Shown here piece after piece: positions 47,576 to 59,622 of a stretch of DNA of 64,000 nt. The first letter of the stretch is position 1. Every line of letters begins with the position of its first letter. A program made the translations under genes and the position numbers. The notes below the pieces were generated by a model that saw only the letters and a program-made list of their open reading frames with translations, was not told where the DNA came from and did no database searches. The stretch comes from Penicillium oxalicum (lineage: Eukaryota > Ascomycota > Eurotiomycetes > Eurotiales > Aspergillaceae), in assembly GCF_001723175.1 (NCBI RefSeq), contig NC_064651.1:1674001-1738000 (forward strand), given 5' to 3'.

Positions 47576-48490
47576 TTATCTCACACTCTCAAGCAAAAAA
47601 GCTGCCGATATCTCATAGGCTTCATCCTTTGCCTTTGCTTCATGCGTTCCTTCCTTGGTGCCCTTGTCCCAGCCATGTGAACATCCCTCCATTCGTCTAC
47701 TTGATACACGTGTCTCGCCCGACTTTCGAAGCCTTTCGGCTAGTTCTTCAGCCTCAATGGTAAATGGGCACTGGGCGGCAGTAATGATCAAAACATTCTT
47801 GGGGAACGAGCTGGGCTCCGCGAATATTGGTGACAAGCGAGGATCCTTTGCGTCCGTGACCGAGAAATCGAGACATTTGTGGCACAAATGTGAGAAAATG
47901 GGGAACAGCTTGCACATGACAAAACTTGATTTATCTGCGACGAGTTTCTTGGTCGTTGGTATACTCATATTGACGGAGCCGTAGAACGACATCACCGTGC
48001 GAAAGACATTGTCGCGTTGAGGCTCCTTGGATGAATATGAGCACGAGAGTGCTAGAGCGATATTTCCACCCGCACTGAATCCCGATAGTGCAATTCTGGA
48101 AGCGTCAAATTGATCCGGTAGTGACTGCACCCATGCTGCGACATCTTCGGCGTCGTTGACCGCGGCCGGGAATGGATTCTCGGGCGCAAGTCGATACTGC
48201 ACGTCGATGACGATAAATTCGGTTCTATCTGCGATGAAGCGGCAGTATTCATCGTCTGACCCGAATGAAGGAAGCACGTAGCCACTGCCGCAAAAATTGA
48301 TCAGAACAGGTCGTGGGAGCTTGTAGTCCTGCCCTGTGGGCTTGTAGACATATGCTTTGATCACTCGACCCGCATCCCGAGACGGAATGGAAATGACTTC
48401 ATCGGGATTGGGATTCAGATGGAGTAGAGGGCGAACGATGGCTCTGAAGAAAGTTGCAATTGACTTGTGGTAGACATGAGTCAGACCCAT
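47576..48490 (-). CDS. Alpha/beta hydrolase fold-3 (HSL-type) protein with altered active-site motifs
   Basis: Intronless, 304 aa, from the ATG at 48490. It has the layout of hormone-sensitive-lipase-like esterases: YRLAPENPFPAAVNDAEDVAAWV after the oxyanion strand, the nucleophile elbow GFSAGGN (Ser138), the DPRLSPIFAE segment, and a His in GCSHGWDK (His272). Two key places deviate. Where the family has HGGG(F/Y) this protein has NFCGSGY (65-71). Where the family has the acid Asp (DPLRDE-like), it has CPFTIE, with Cys241. Known: HGGG forms the oxyanion hole and the Asp completes the triad. Inferred: activity may be altered or lost, or the acid residue may come from elsewhere. No signal peptide, so cytosolic. 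Substrate unknown. It has no clear cluster partners. Confidence 0.85.
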   Translation of the reverse strand: MGLTHVYHKSIATFFRAIVRPLLHLNPNPDEVISIPSRDAGRVIKAYVYKPTGQDYKLPRPVLINFCGSGYVLPSFGSDDEYCRFIADRTEFIVIDVQYRLAPENPFPAAVNDAEDVAAWVQSLPDQFDASRIALSGFSAGGNIALALSCSYSSKEPQRDNVFRTVMSFYGSVNMSIPTTKKLVADKSSFVMCKLFPIFSHLCHKCLDFSVTDAKDPRLSPIFAEPSSFPKNVLIITAAQCPFTIEAEELAERLRKSGETRVSSRRMEGCSHGWDKGTKEGTHEAKAKDEAYEISAAFLLESVR

Positions 48491-51400
48491 TGTTTCTCGG
48501 GGTGAAGGCTTAGTTTGACTCGACTCTTATCGCTTCCCAAGGGTGATGAGAAATGAATAATACCTGAGCCTGTCTTGTTGCGCTGATTTGGGATGCAGAC
48601 CTCGGGGAGTGGAAAATGCGAATCGTAAAGGTAAATCAGCCGGTTGATTTGTCACGCTATCTGAATTTCTAGAGCGCGGTCCAGCCTATTGGGCGATGTC
48701 ACTGCCAGCTGTGATATGATTGTGAAGAATTCCTCGCGGTGCCCGAGTACTTCTTTTTCCAAGCTGTAGATATTGATCGCTGGGGCATCGTACGGCTACG
48801 TCATACAGCCGATCAGGTTAGGCACATCGATTCAGAGATCCAGTTACGACACCACCGTCAGACACCTGGGGGTTTGGGGGAAAAGAAAATATTTCAATCA
48901 ATAATTTACGCGCCAACACCGAGTCTGAAATCAAGAAGATGGAAGTCGAGAGGCTATCTTTGCCGAATTGAAGCTTACCCGACGTCCGAAAAGCCCGGTC
49001 GGCCGAATTTCGAGCTAAAAGCATGATTAACATGGATGGAAACATGAACAGTCGTAGTTTCTCGCTCAAGACAGACTTTGATTTTCCTTTTGGAAACCAG
49101 TTTCTTGTTGTGAAAAGACTGAAGACTATGGTGAGAACTTATAAAGGCTCCGAAAGCAGTATTACCAAGTCCCGGTGATATATAAAAAAAAAGGCGACAT
49201 GGATAAATGATATTACCAAAAGATTCTCGCAGCATCGCAATGACATGTGCCCGGTTTGCAGTTACATGAAGGACCAATTTTCTAAACGTGCTATCTCCAA
49301 ACCTCGAGCGCCCAGCCGTAGCCGGAAGCCACCTTCCGGGGAAAGGGCGCCGGCACGATTAAAATTGCCTACACTCGAAACTATACCACAAAACTTCATG
49401 ATCCCGAAAGGATGAGAGTCCCTATACTGCAGGTGAATTGGTCGCCTCGGTTCTGATTCCCCTTGATTAATACACAGCCTCAAATCCCCGAGTCTCGGGT
49501 TCTTGGGGGTTTGGCTCGGCCGGTCTATCTTCGCGTACCAGTAGGTATAAGCCGGAGTCAAGTAGGAGCTTGGGACCCAAAGAACAGTCCAGGCGATACT
49601 CTGATGAAGTCGGTTGGAATATGGTACTTTGAGAAAATGATGTGTCAGCTACAGTTGCGATCAAACTCATTTTAAGCTCCAAGCTACTGTTTTGAATTGA
49701 CGAGCTCTAGGTCTGTGCCTGCGGCGCGACAAAGCATGTAGTCTCTTTCAGTATTATGAAACTGATTTGGTAGGGACTCGGGTCTCGGTGATTTCCAACA
49801 AAGGAAACTCGAACCAAAATCTATGAAAGACAAGATATTTGCCGATGTGTAACAAATCCTTGATTGGGCCCTGGATATTAAAAACTTGAATTGTAAACTA
49901 CAGTACTCCATAGATCCTGTAGGTTCATAGTCGACCAAAAAAAAGGTCTCAAAATCGAAGCCCATCAAAGATGAAGCGTCAATCAAAGATTAGTGAGCAG
50001 AAAGTCCCGTAGCATGGTTTGGCACCTTGGACGCCTTCAGTGACATTCATATCGGTCGCGAACTACATCATTGATTGGCAACTACATGGTATAAGGCTGG
50101 GGAAACCTCAGACACCTGTTTCAAGGGATACCCATTTGGATTCAAGTCGCGGCCTCTGCACCCTTTGAGATAGCGGAGCAACTTGTTTCATACACAGACA
50201 CTACCCTGTCCGTCTGCACAGTAAAGGGGTCATCTCGCTAAATTTTCGTCTCGGCGAAGAAGCAAATGTCGACAAATGTTCAGGCTGTGCACATGGCAGA
50301 GCACCACCCCCTGCAAAGGCGTTACGATGACAACGAAATCCATGAGATGTGGAGTTTTCATCCTTGCATCGGCGTGGCCGTTGAAGAAAGTGAGCATAAA
50401 ATAAGTGAGCCCTAGTGTTTCAGACTGAAAAGGCTAAGCTGGATACGAGGTGGACCATCAAGGGATGATCCGATAGTCGATCGATGCCGCTTCTGGCGAT
50501 CGCAGTAATATGGCCATGAACTGGCTTCTTGGCAGAAACGGACGGGAGTCTGTTCTGGTCCCTGAATTTCGGTGTGTGATATGTCTAACTTGATAGATTT
50601 GAAGATTGACTACAGCAAATTACAGCTCCCATTTTCCAAGTTCAGCCAAGTTTAATCACCTTGCTCCGGATGAACCTTACACGATTGGCTGTGCAATTCG
50701 TCTTTTTTCCAAAAGGCACGAGCCATGAAGCGACGATTCTCAATATCCCAAATCAGATCTAGAGTGATTGAGCAAGGCTGTGTGACTCGCGGGCCATCCG
50801 CCCTTTGGGATCCCCATTCGATGACTGGAGTGGACGCTCCGGCAATCTTGTGGCCCAGGCAGCTCACGAGTCATCAAAGAAGAGACGACAGGATGTGAGG
50901 ATCGACGGCTATCGCCGAAAAAGGTTTACGTTGGTGGGATTTCCGCGCTCGGACCCAGCGAAGCCTTGCATACCTGAGCAAACTACTAAGCCCCATCGCC
51001 TCGTCAGATCTTACTGCATGGGGAGACTGGAATGAATTGGCTCTACCCCTCCTCCCCCCTTAGGCTTGAACGCGTGGTCAAGCAAGCTTAAAATTTCTGA
51101 AACGAAACTGGTCATGGATAGCAGCCAGCACAGGCCTCACGCCAAATCGAGCGAAGGTTGTTCCCGTGCGCGTCTGTACATGTCCGTGAGACGGGATGAC
51201 GAACTGGTGGAACGAACTGGTAGAAAGTGAGCATCATATTGATGAAATGCCATTGGGAGAGCAGAGCACGAGGTTCTCAGGTCAGAATGTTGAAGCCCCT
51301 TTTCGTCTGCATAGGTAGGATAGCACTTCAATCTCCCAAGGGAGATGACATCGGTCCGGTGACCCCGGTGCCTGTTTTTAAATTTATTGAACATCAGGTC

Positions 51401-53474
51401 AAATAAATTGTATGAGTACGAGGCAGCTCATCCTGGGAGGAATAGTCCCAGTAGAGCATTTCGACGCTTCAGCCTGGAAAGTGGTAGCCCTAGACCTCAC
51501 ACTGCGTCTGATATAAGACGAAAAAAAAGTAAGTGTTCTTCGTACTGTGCCCAGAAAAGAAAAGTGGTATTCGGAATTTACTGAAAAGGAAGGTCCAGAA
51601 GAAGCCCTGCATGAAGTAGAAGCCATCCACGTGCCTGTGCAATTTATTCGCCAAAATATGCGCACATATGCGAGATCTCATTTTCAAACTCTTCGAGTGT
51701 CCCTTTTTCCCGAAGATCTCCGAGCCTGATTCTGGTGGCGTGTATTATCCAGGCCTTGACCAGTGAGGCTGGTAGAATATTTGATATTTGAGTAGAGGCG
51801 ATTGCAAGAGAGAATCTTCTCTTGTACTAGACCCTGATCAAGAAAGTCACTCCAGGCTTGACTCGGGTGGAATGCTAGTTCAACTACATGTACGTAACTA
51901 TCGAGAAACGTTTTTAGACCGAAGGCATCATTGTGGAATCTAGACATTACCAGAGCGTCTTTCACAAGAAACACAAAACCATCCCATCGGTGCACAAGTT
52001 GTCTTCACTCTTCCGTGTTATCCGAAAGGAGTGTAGAGAGACGGCAGGTGGAAGTGCTCAAATGACGAAAATTGATCGACAGAAGCCGCTGAGAGCCCCT
52101 TGAATCAATCTGGACCTCGAGCTCGAGTCGTCGAGCCCATGTGATCATTCACGTTGGGCCTCCGACATTCTTTGGACTTATTTCCAATTTATGATTCTAC
52201 ATTCTTTATTAATTTCCCTAGAAGGTTTGTTTCATCTTGCCAGCGCTCTCTTCATTGTCTATAGCAACCACGCGAGAAAGTGAACCCTAAATTGTGGCCA
52301 TGCAAGCTCCCGCCCTAGCATGAACCACCACCAAAGATGGATTAAGCTTGTTGCTAAAAATGAGTCCGGCTCCAGTTCATCGCGTTGGCAGTTCGCCGCC
52401 CTTGAAAGCTGAAACATCTTGGTCTAAGCCCATTTCCGTCTAGACCTCTTGACATCACCCATCCTTATTGGATTTGTATGACCCTACCTTGTGCTGGCTT
52501 CAGATGATCAAACGGTAGCAATGTCCGAGCTGCAGGTCGCTCTCTCACTGGTACCAATCGCAACTCCCTTTGCTCATGCCTTGCGGCCCCATTTCCTCTT
52601 ACGGTCATAATCGGACCCTGAACATGTGTTCGGCCATGTGCGCAGCGCGGTCTTTGGCATTCGAGGCATGGCTGGTTCTCTCGCCTTTTCCTGCCTCAAG
52701 GTGGATCGATTATGCTTTTCATCCCCGCCACTCATGGGAGTTGTGAAACAAGCGTGCAAGGTCTCCGCTTTTCATCTTGGGGCTTTGCAGCCGCACGATA
52801 AACTGAATTCTTTACCAATCAGCTCCTCTCGCTTTGTTCGGCTGCTCTTTCAGGATTATGCTGGTGTTTGTGTAATGAGATGAAACACCCAAGTATTCCC
52901 GCTCGAGAATTCGAGCCCCACTTTATGTGGTTCATGCGGACTATACTCGCCGTCATAGACTCTCAATTAGGAAGCTCAGTCATACACAACCGACGGCGCG
53001 GCCTACCCTGATGAAGGGAAGCATATGCGAGCCGCAGATCCTCGGCCTCATTCTTCTGTTCGCTTAGAGCTCTACACTGGACCATGTGGACCGGAAATGC
53101 AAGGTCCTCTGGTGAAGCTCCGCGTGTCCGTCAACGCTCCCACTGTCCATGTGGAACATAGCCCTCTGGCGGCTGATTGCAAACGGGCTTATATAGACTT
53201 GCGATTCGGGCCACATGTCTTCGATATCTTCTATCCATATCTCTTCAACCATCTCTCAATTACATCATATCAAGCTCTTGAAGAAAAACAGCTCGCAGCT
53301 ACCTATCTGCCTCCCTCCCTACCTGCACTTCCCTCAAGCACAACGACTCAATCAAACATCCTGGCGACGTTGATCTGCCCTTGTTTCGTCTCCATCTTCA
53401 AAAGACCAGTGTCGAATCAAGAAACCTTGTCTCGTGCATCACCCACCGAAAACGAGCTTACTCATCCATCCATA
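48491..53474. other. 5 kb gene-poor block
   Basis: No supported gene. Frames on both strands are short and broken. One pair around 51387-51729 can be joined at a GTAAGT but gives a peptide without recognisable features. No transposon motifs or long repeats were noticed. The last 200 bp, C/T-rich, are the leader of the small gene at 53475. Confidence 0.5.
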
Positions 53475-53795
53475 ATGGGCGGCTCATCATCATCATCTTC
53501 TTCTAGGTACGATCTCTGTGTAATCTATCTTATGGATCTGTTTTGCAATCCAGACTGACGTGAGCAACCATCTAGCCCCTGCAACGGCACCGTATGCAAT
53601 CCCCAGTCGCTCAACTCAAACAACCTGAGCCAAGTCCCAAAGGCCAGCCAAAATGGCGTCAACCGGTTCGCCCGTGCATCTGCTGCCGACAGCCCCTACT
53701 ACGCGGGTGCGCGCTTGTCTGAGCGATCAAAACATCTCAACGGCCTGTCCAGCCAAGTCGATGCGTTGGACGACATCCTGAAAGCTCAGAAATGA
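53475..53795 (+). CDS. Small Ser-rich hypothetical protein
   Basis: 83 aa from two exons, 53475-53506 and 53576-53795 (GTACGA...TCTAG). The ATG context (CATAATGGG) and a C/T-rich leader upstream support it. The N-terminus is MGG followed by eight Ser, then PCNGTVCNPQSLNSNNLSQ and a polar middle. The C-terminal 25 residues (SERSKHLNGLSSQVDALDDI) form a probable short amphipathic helix. The MGG...S start could permit N-myristoylation, a weak inference from the MGxxxS pattern. No known domain. It is too short to be conspicuous as an open frame; the case rests on the splice junction keeping the frame to a natural stop. Confidence 0.55.
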
Positions 53796-54053
53796 TGGTA
53801 TCGAAATCTGTTCTTGGTGAGGGCTGGTTCCCGGAACCATGGAAATCTATTGACTGGGTCTCTTGGGCAATTGTGCATTTGTGCAAATGTATTATATTAG
53901 CGATTCATGACAATATACCTCTATTTCCAAAACAATGATGCGGCTCCGCGAATGGGGAAACACATATCGACGCATCAAAGTGACAAAAACGCTATACTAA
54001 GAATCAATGAACGAATGGATAGCCCCGTATCAGAAAGGTCGATCGCGGCCACC

Positions 54054-55371
54054 TCACAGTACCTTCTCAATGTACGCCGCAACTTCTTCGTACTTGGTAC
54101 TTGGGAACTCGTGGCCGGCATCGTAAAACTTGAAGACCACATTTCCACCAAGAACAGCAGCTGCATCGGAAACAAGCTCATCCTTGATGATGATTGTATC
54201 CGTGTTCCCGCAGAGAATGTGAACCTTGTGGCTCGGTAGCCCCTTTTCCCTTCCATCTCCTGCACCATTGCTGTTCTGTGCACTGAGATATTCGCCCAGG
54301 CGAGCCCAGTGAACTTTCTGGCGCGATCCCAGGATGGGCCCATGGCGCATACTGGACATGAATGAATGGACAAACCCAGCGTGGTGGTGGACCTGCCACG
54401 CCACAGCCGATGGGACGGTGACATGCGGATACTCCCGAGATAGAACCTGATCTGCGGCCGCATCGTCTGAAGGCATCTCCTCCGTAAGAGCGTCTTGGGC
54501 ATTGAGTTTTCCCTGTTTGTCTTTCTTGGGTGCGATAAGACGGCCCGACTTCAGTCGGCGACTCACCAAGAAAGACAGCAATCCCTCTGGCATGAGACCG
54601 CCAGAGTAGAGAAGGCGGCCCTGGAAGCTGATCTGAGAATCGCGGACTAGGCCAGCAGGGGCGAGAAGCACAAGAGATGACAGGAGCTGTGGGAAGAAGG
54701 ATGCAAAAGCCGCAGCGATACCACCACCCAGGGAGTAACCGACCAGACTGAACTTGCCCGAGCTGGTCCCTGTCCAGGAGATTGGTGATGTGGTCAAAGC
54801 AAGCATGACCTGCGTTGCAAAGAGTCTTTCATCTTGGGGCATGTCTGAAGGACAATCAGAGTACCCTCTCCCAAAGCTATAAAGAGCAAGACTAGATCAG
54901 CACCAGACTAGAATCGCCCCGAGGGAATCTCTTTTCTAGAAAGTATTTTCGCTGTGTTACTCACAGATCAAAGAGCATCACACGACACCCACGGTCGACA
55001 AGCGCATGAGCCACCCCGCCGAGTGCAATACACGGCGTCGTGATACCGTGTACAAGCAAGACCTTTGGGCCATCCTCCCGGCCCCATTCATACACTCGGA
55101 TTGAACCATAGGGGGATGCAACATCGCGAGCGCCAGGCAACACATCGTCCGGGAGCGGCAACTGGCGCTTCTCCTCCTCCGAAAGATGAGACAACACTCT
55201 CGTGCGAGGCGAAGCGAGAATAGCCCCCTTGTGCTTATCTCCCTTCAACAGGGAGCGAAGAAGGAGCCCAAGGGTGAAAGAGGCACCCGTCACCGCCAAG
55301 AGGGGAAGCTGTGTTCGCTGGTTGGCCCAAGATTCAGAGAAAAAATCCACGGTTTGGTGGTACAGCGCCAT
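54054..55371 (-). CDS. Alpha/beta hydrolase (AB_hydrolase_1 type), membrane-anchored
   Basis: 409 aa from two exons, 54965-55371 and 54054-54876 (GTGAGT...TATAG). The join reads VMLFDLFGRGYSDCPSD, the standard phrase after the oxyanion strand. An N-terminal hydrophobic helix (LPLLAVTGASFTLGLLLRSLL) suggests a membrane anchor. Catalytic elements: oxyanion-hole strand KVLLVHGITTP, nucleophile elbow LVGYSLGGGIA, acid in the LCGNTDTIIIKDE region, and His in YDAGHEFPSTKYEEV. A lid region between the elbow and the acid is Lys-rich (LIAPKKDKQGKLNAQ). Known: family members include esterases, lipases and haloperoxidase-like hydrolases. The substrate is not inferable. It sits about 0.26 kb from the small Ser-rich gene, convergent to it. 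Confidence 0.87.
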
Positions 55372-56266
55372 GGTTGAGAGCGACCGTGACTCTTTCCAGA
55401 ATTTTGTTGTATAAAAACGGAATTCAAAAAGTGTGGCCGATCGAGCGCTCGAGATCTAAGAATGAGATGCTGAATAACACAAAAAAAATGCAGTGGGGAA
55501 CGAAAGTCAGGGAATTGGGACAGCTGGGGCTGGAGATGGCGCAAGGACCGAGGCAGCCATGTGGCCGATAAGGAAGATAAGCCAGATAAGCATGGCGTTC
55601 GATAAGAGCCAGCGCACGTCATCGGGTAGTCTGATCGCCATGGAATTCACAGTGGTGAGCTGGTAGGTTTGCAACGATTGGTCTAGGGTTTGGGGATGGG
55701 TGCTAAAGATGCTTCTAGAAGACCAGCTTAATTGATGGGCTTAATGCAATGACAGACTGACGCGTCTCAGACTCCAATGAGATGCCCCAGCTTGACCCAA
55801 CTAGACTTTCGCAGTCACCAGCAGGTCCCACGGAATGGCTGTTGATCAAGTCTGGTAACTATCCCGTGGCATATGAGAGGCTGTACTCTGTCGCACTGTA
55901 ACACAGTCCTTTCCCGGCATCTTTTTGCGACGAAGCTTTTACCAGCTCCCCCGAGTAGGGTGGCTCATTGAGGACGCAATATTCATCAAGGCTTTGCTCG
56001 ACTATGAGACTAGATCTGGACAGCGGATGTGACCGTAAAGATCCATAAAAATGATGGATCAAGCCGATATTGATTTCTCGTGGTACTCGGCCAAGATAAC
56101 CATATGGGAAGGCGTCTTCGCTTTGATCGCAAACACCTTCTTCGAAAAGCGCCTGATGCTCCTGCCCATTGTAGGGAACACGAGCAATTCCGGACCTAAA
56201 AGCAGGGTGTTGTGGAAACACAATGCCAAAGGTCTAACATGAGGCTGGTGCTCGCTTATGGATTAA

Positions 56267-56292
56267 CCGGCACGGGCTGATGCCCGTGCCGG
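56267..56292 (+). repeat. GC-rich perfect inverted repeat (11-bp arms, TGAT loop)
   Basis: CCGGCACGGGC, loop TGAT, GCCCGTGCCGG. The arms are exact reverse complements with 9 or more G:C pairs. It lies about 0.9 kb upstream of the 55.4 kb hydrolase start and 1.8 kb before the GH7 gene, in no recognised transcript. Confidence 0.7.
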
Positions 56293-57277
56293 CCGGATCT
56301 TGCATAATATGTCACGAAATGATTGTTGAAATAATGCCTCGGATTCACGGGCGTGCGATTATGTACGGTCTCTTGGCAGGCACTCGGCCGTTGAGCAGCT
56401 TGCTGGCCAAGACCACAACTGTCGTGGTGATAGAGGGAAATTTGACCCGCGACAGGCTTTCATGATCTGAACCAAGGTCTTGGACATTCACATCAAAGAA
56501 AAGGCTACTAGATAGTGCAGCGATTCCACTTGGACTTTTCCAGAACAGCGCTGATCCTTTCCAAATTGGCCATGGAGGATGCCGCGGTGGGAGAGTGCCT
56601 GATCACCAGGTGGATACAACAAAAGCTCATCCTGAGGTGGTGACAGTAAAGATGAAGTTGATCATTACCGCCTTGTAGTAATTCTTCCTTGTATATGCAA
56701 GTGACAGAAGGCGTTATAATCACAGGGTGTCTCCCCGCAATTGCGATCGACAGTCGCCAAGATGAAGAGGCCTGTACGTCCCCTCTTCGACTTCCGACCC
56801 CATCACTTTTGACCGTGGCCGATTGAGTTTAACGGCATCTTGAAGAGCACTCACCTAGTGATAATTGACTAAGATGGTCTTCTGATCTGTGTGATGAATC
56901 TTTCTACAAAATTTCCGTTGCGGGAAAAGGCTCACCATTAGACAGGGCAGTGTACAATGTTCGTCCTGCTTTGCTTTCCCCCTCATCAGAAACTAGGAGG
57001 CAAATGAATCCAGGACATCGCCGCTCATGTAAGATAAGCGATCGATGTAATTGTTTCATTAACTTCTTCATTTCACCCAGCGGCTATAGTCCAGTCGGAA
57101 CGGTAGGGTGATTCATGTTGTTTCAGTGGGATGTGTGAGGAAGGGATTCGGTTTCGAGTAGAAATAATGGAGCAGACACCATGACAAGATTCGGCCAAGA
57201 TCGCCAGGGAAAATCACGGGGTATAGTCAGCGCTAAGCTCTCATTGAAGGATATTTTGCGCTTTCATGCCGTCAGAC

Positions 57278-57995
57278 CTGGGGAAATTTCCGGATATGTG
57301 GGATACAGCGCCGATCTGAAACGCTCTATGCCCAAAACAGCATGCAGAATGCCCCGGACAATTCGACGCCACGGAGCGCGGTGTAGGTCCCTGCAGAGTG
57401 GGATGCTGTTCATGTATTGATGCGGGCGCTTTCCAGAAGCAAAACGCCCAACGCTTTACCGACCGTATGTGGCACGATCATGGCGCCAGGTGGCGGCGCC
57501 AGCGGATTTAACCTATAGCTCTAATGAGCTCTGCAGCTGTCGTAGGGTCTTTCACCATCTACATCGTACTAGATCTCTTGATATTTGAGTCTCCGCGAGA
57601 AGTCTGGCAAGTGAAATAGTATAGATTTGCATTTTCTTTTCAGCGCAGATCTCCGATGGTGATGCCATTTCAAGCTCGGAGATGGGCCCGTCTAGCGAGG
57701 ACCAAAATCGCTAGTCACTAGACGATAGCTCATGACTCCAGCAACGAATCTTGCACGTCGTTGGTCGAGATCAACTTTCTTGGACGATCTTTCCTCGCTT
57801 GGCAGTGAAACTCGATCCACCTTCATTTTGATGCAGAACGTGGGCCATGATTCTCCTTGCAATGCCCCTGGTCGGAGACCGGTCTCTTGTCTTGGCTGAG
57901 TTGAACACTCCATCTAGTTTCTGAACAATATGGCTCGCAGGAGCCACGACAGTCTGTGTCAATCTTGGCAAAACTCGATGAGAGATCTATATAAA
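57278..57995 (+). promoter_or_regulatory. GH7 promoter elements: TATA box and two CreA-type sites
   Basis: TATATAAA at 57988-57995 is about 130 bp before the cellobiohydrolase ATG, a normal fungal distance. CTGGGG at 57278 and CCCCGG (CCGGGG on the other strand) at 57352 match the CreA consensus SYGGRG, consistent with the carbon-catabolite repression expected for cellulases. The consensus is short, so these are candidates. I saw no GGCTAA (XlnR) or CGG-N8-CCG (ClrB-type) site in the last kilobase. Confidence 0.4.
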
Positions 57996-58122
57996 GACCT
58001 CGGTGCTGCTCCCTCATCTCAAGAATCATCAACTGCAGGCCAGTGAGACAATCCTACTACGCTTCCCTCCCTCATATACAAACTTTCATACGTCAGGTCC
58101 ATTCCTTTCATTGATCTCCATT

Positions 58123-59622
58123 ATGTATCAACGCGCACTTCTTTTCTCCGCCTTGATGGCGGGCGTGAGTGCTCAGCAGGTTGGAACTCAGAAGCCTGAA
58201 ACCCACCCACCACTCGCCTGGAAGGAGTGTACCTCGTCTGGCTGCACCAGCAAAGATGGTTCCGTGGTCATTGATGCCAACTGGCGCTGGGTTCACTCGG
58301 TCGATGGTTACAAGAACTGCTACACTGGTAACGAAGTGAGTATCGAGAACTCTTATGGCTTAGACTGGAAACCACATGCTAATCAATGTCAATTTCTTTT
58401 TCGCCAACAGTGGGACAGCACCCTGTGCCCTGACGATGCTACCTGCGCGACCAACTGCGCTGTGGACGGTGCGGACTATGCCGGCACCTACGGAGCTACC
58501 ACCGAGGGAGACTCCCTGTCCATCAACTTCGTTACCGGATCAAACATCGGCTCGCGCTTCTACCTCATGGAGGATGAGAACAAATACCAGATGTTCAAGC
58601 TCCTGAACAAGGAATTCACCTTCGACGTTGATGTTTCCACTCTTCCCTGTGGCCTCAATGGTGCCTTGTACTTTGTCTCCATGGATGCCGACGGTGGCAT
58701 GTCCAAGTATGAGACCAACAAGGCGGGTGCCAAGTATGGTACAGGTTACTGTGACTCTCAGTGCCCGCGTGACCTGAAGTTCATCAACGGAAAGGTTCGT
58801 TACTCTTGATTGACTCGCGGAGCAAAAATTCAGGTGCTAAGGTTCAAAACTTTTTAGGGTAACGTTGAAGGCTGGAAGCCATCTGCGAACGACAAGAATG
58901 CCGGTGTTGGACCACACGGTTCTTGCTGTGCTGAAATGGATATCTGGGAGGCTAACAGCATCTCCACTGCCTTGACTCCCCATCCCTGCGATACTAACGG
59001 CCAGACCATTTGCGAAGGTGACAGCTGCGGTGGAACCTACTCTACCACCAGATACGCCGGTACCTGCGATCCCGATGGCTGCGACTTCAACCCCTTCCGC
59101 ATGGGTAACGAATCCTTCTACGGCCCCGGAAAGATGGTGGACACCAAGTCGAAGATGACTGTCGTGACCCAGTTCATCACCAGCGACGGAACCGACACTG
59201 GCAGCTTGAAGGAGATCAAGCGCGTCTATGTCCAGAATGGCAAGGTCATTGCCAACTCGGCCTCGGACGTGAGCGGCATTACTGGCAACTCGATCACCTC
59301 GGACTTTTGCACTGCTCAGAAGAAGACCTTTGGCGACGAGGATGTCTTTAACAAGCATGGTGGTCTGTCTGGCATGGGTGATGCTCTGGGAGAAGGCATG
59401 GTTCTCGTGATGAGCCTGTGGGATGACCACAACTCTAACATGCTCTGGCTCGACGGCGAGAAGTACCCAACCGATGCTGCTGCTTCCAAGGCTGGCGTCA
59501 GCCGTGGCACCTGCAGCACTGACTCTGGCAAGCCCTCTACTGTTGAATCCGAGTCTGGTTCTGCCAAGGTCGTTTTCTCCAACATCAAGGTTGGCTCCAT
59601 TGGGTCAACCTTTTCCGCATAA
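58123..59622 (+). CDS. cbhA: GH7 cellobiohydrolase, catalytic domain only
   Basis: 453 aa from three exons, 58123-58335, 58411-58794 and 58858-59622. A signal peptide ([17 protein letters not shown]) precedes [14 protein letters not shown], the usual GH7 mature start. Landmarks: [52 protein letters not shown] and [18 protein letters not shown]. The catalytic motif EMDIWEAN has nucleophile Glu225, Asp227 and acid/base Glu230. It is followed by the Cys-rich [22 protein letters not shown]. It ends [15 protein letters not shown] with no Ser/Thr linker or CBM1. Length and ending resemble A. niger CbhA. Known: GH7 cellobiohydrolases are secreted retaining enzymes that release cellobiose processively from cellulose chain ends. 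Intron 1 (75 bp) is a multiple of three with no stop, so retention would insert 25 residues. Confidence 0.95.

Larger units (their letters stand above)
55372..58122. other. Intergenic region with a strong hairpin; GH7 promoter
   Basis: About 2.75 kb without a supported gene. It holds a perfect 11-bp inverted repeat at 56267-56292 and a GC-rich dyad (TGGCGCC...GGCGCCA) at 57481-57501. The final kilobase is the promoter of the cellobiohydrolase gene. Confidence 0.6.

Noticed and set aside
51387..51729. Two short plus-strand frames that could be joined at a GTAAGT
   Set aside because: The joined peptide has no family resemblance and the donor lies in an A-run; not enough evidence for a gene.
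53025..53558. 177-residue plus-strand frame before the small Ser-rich gene
   Set aside because: It reads through the leader and intron of the 53475-53795 gene; composition is not protein-like.
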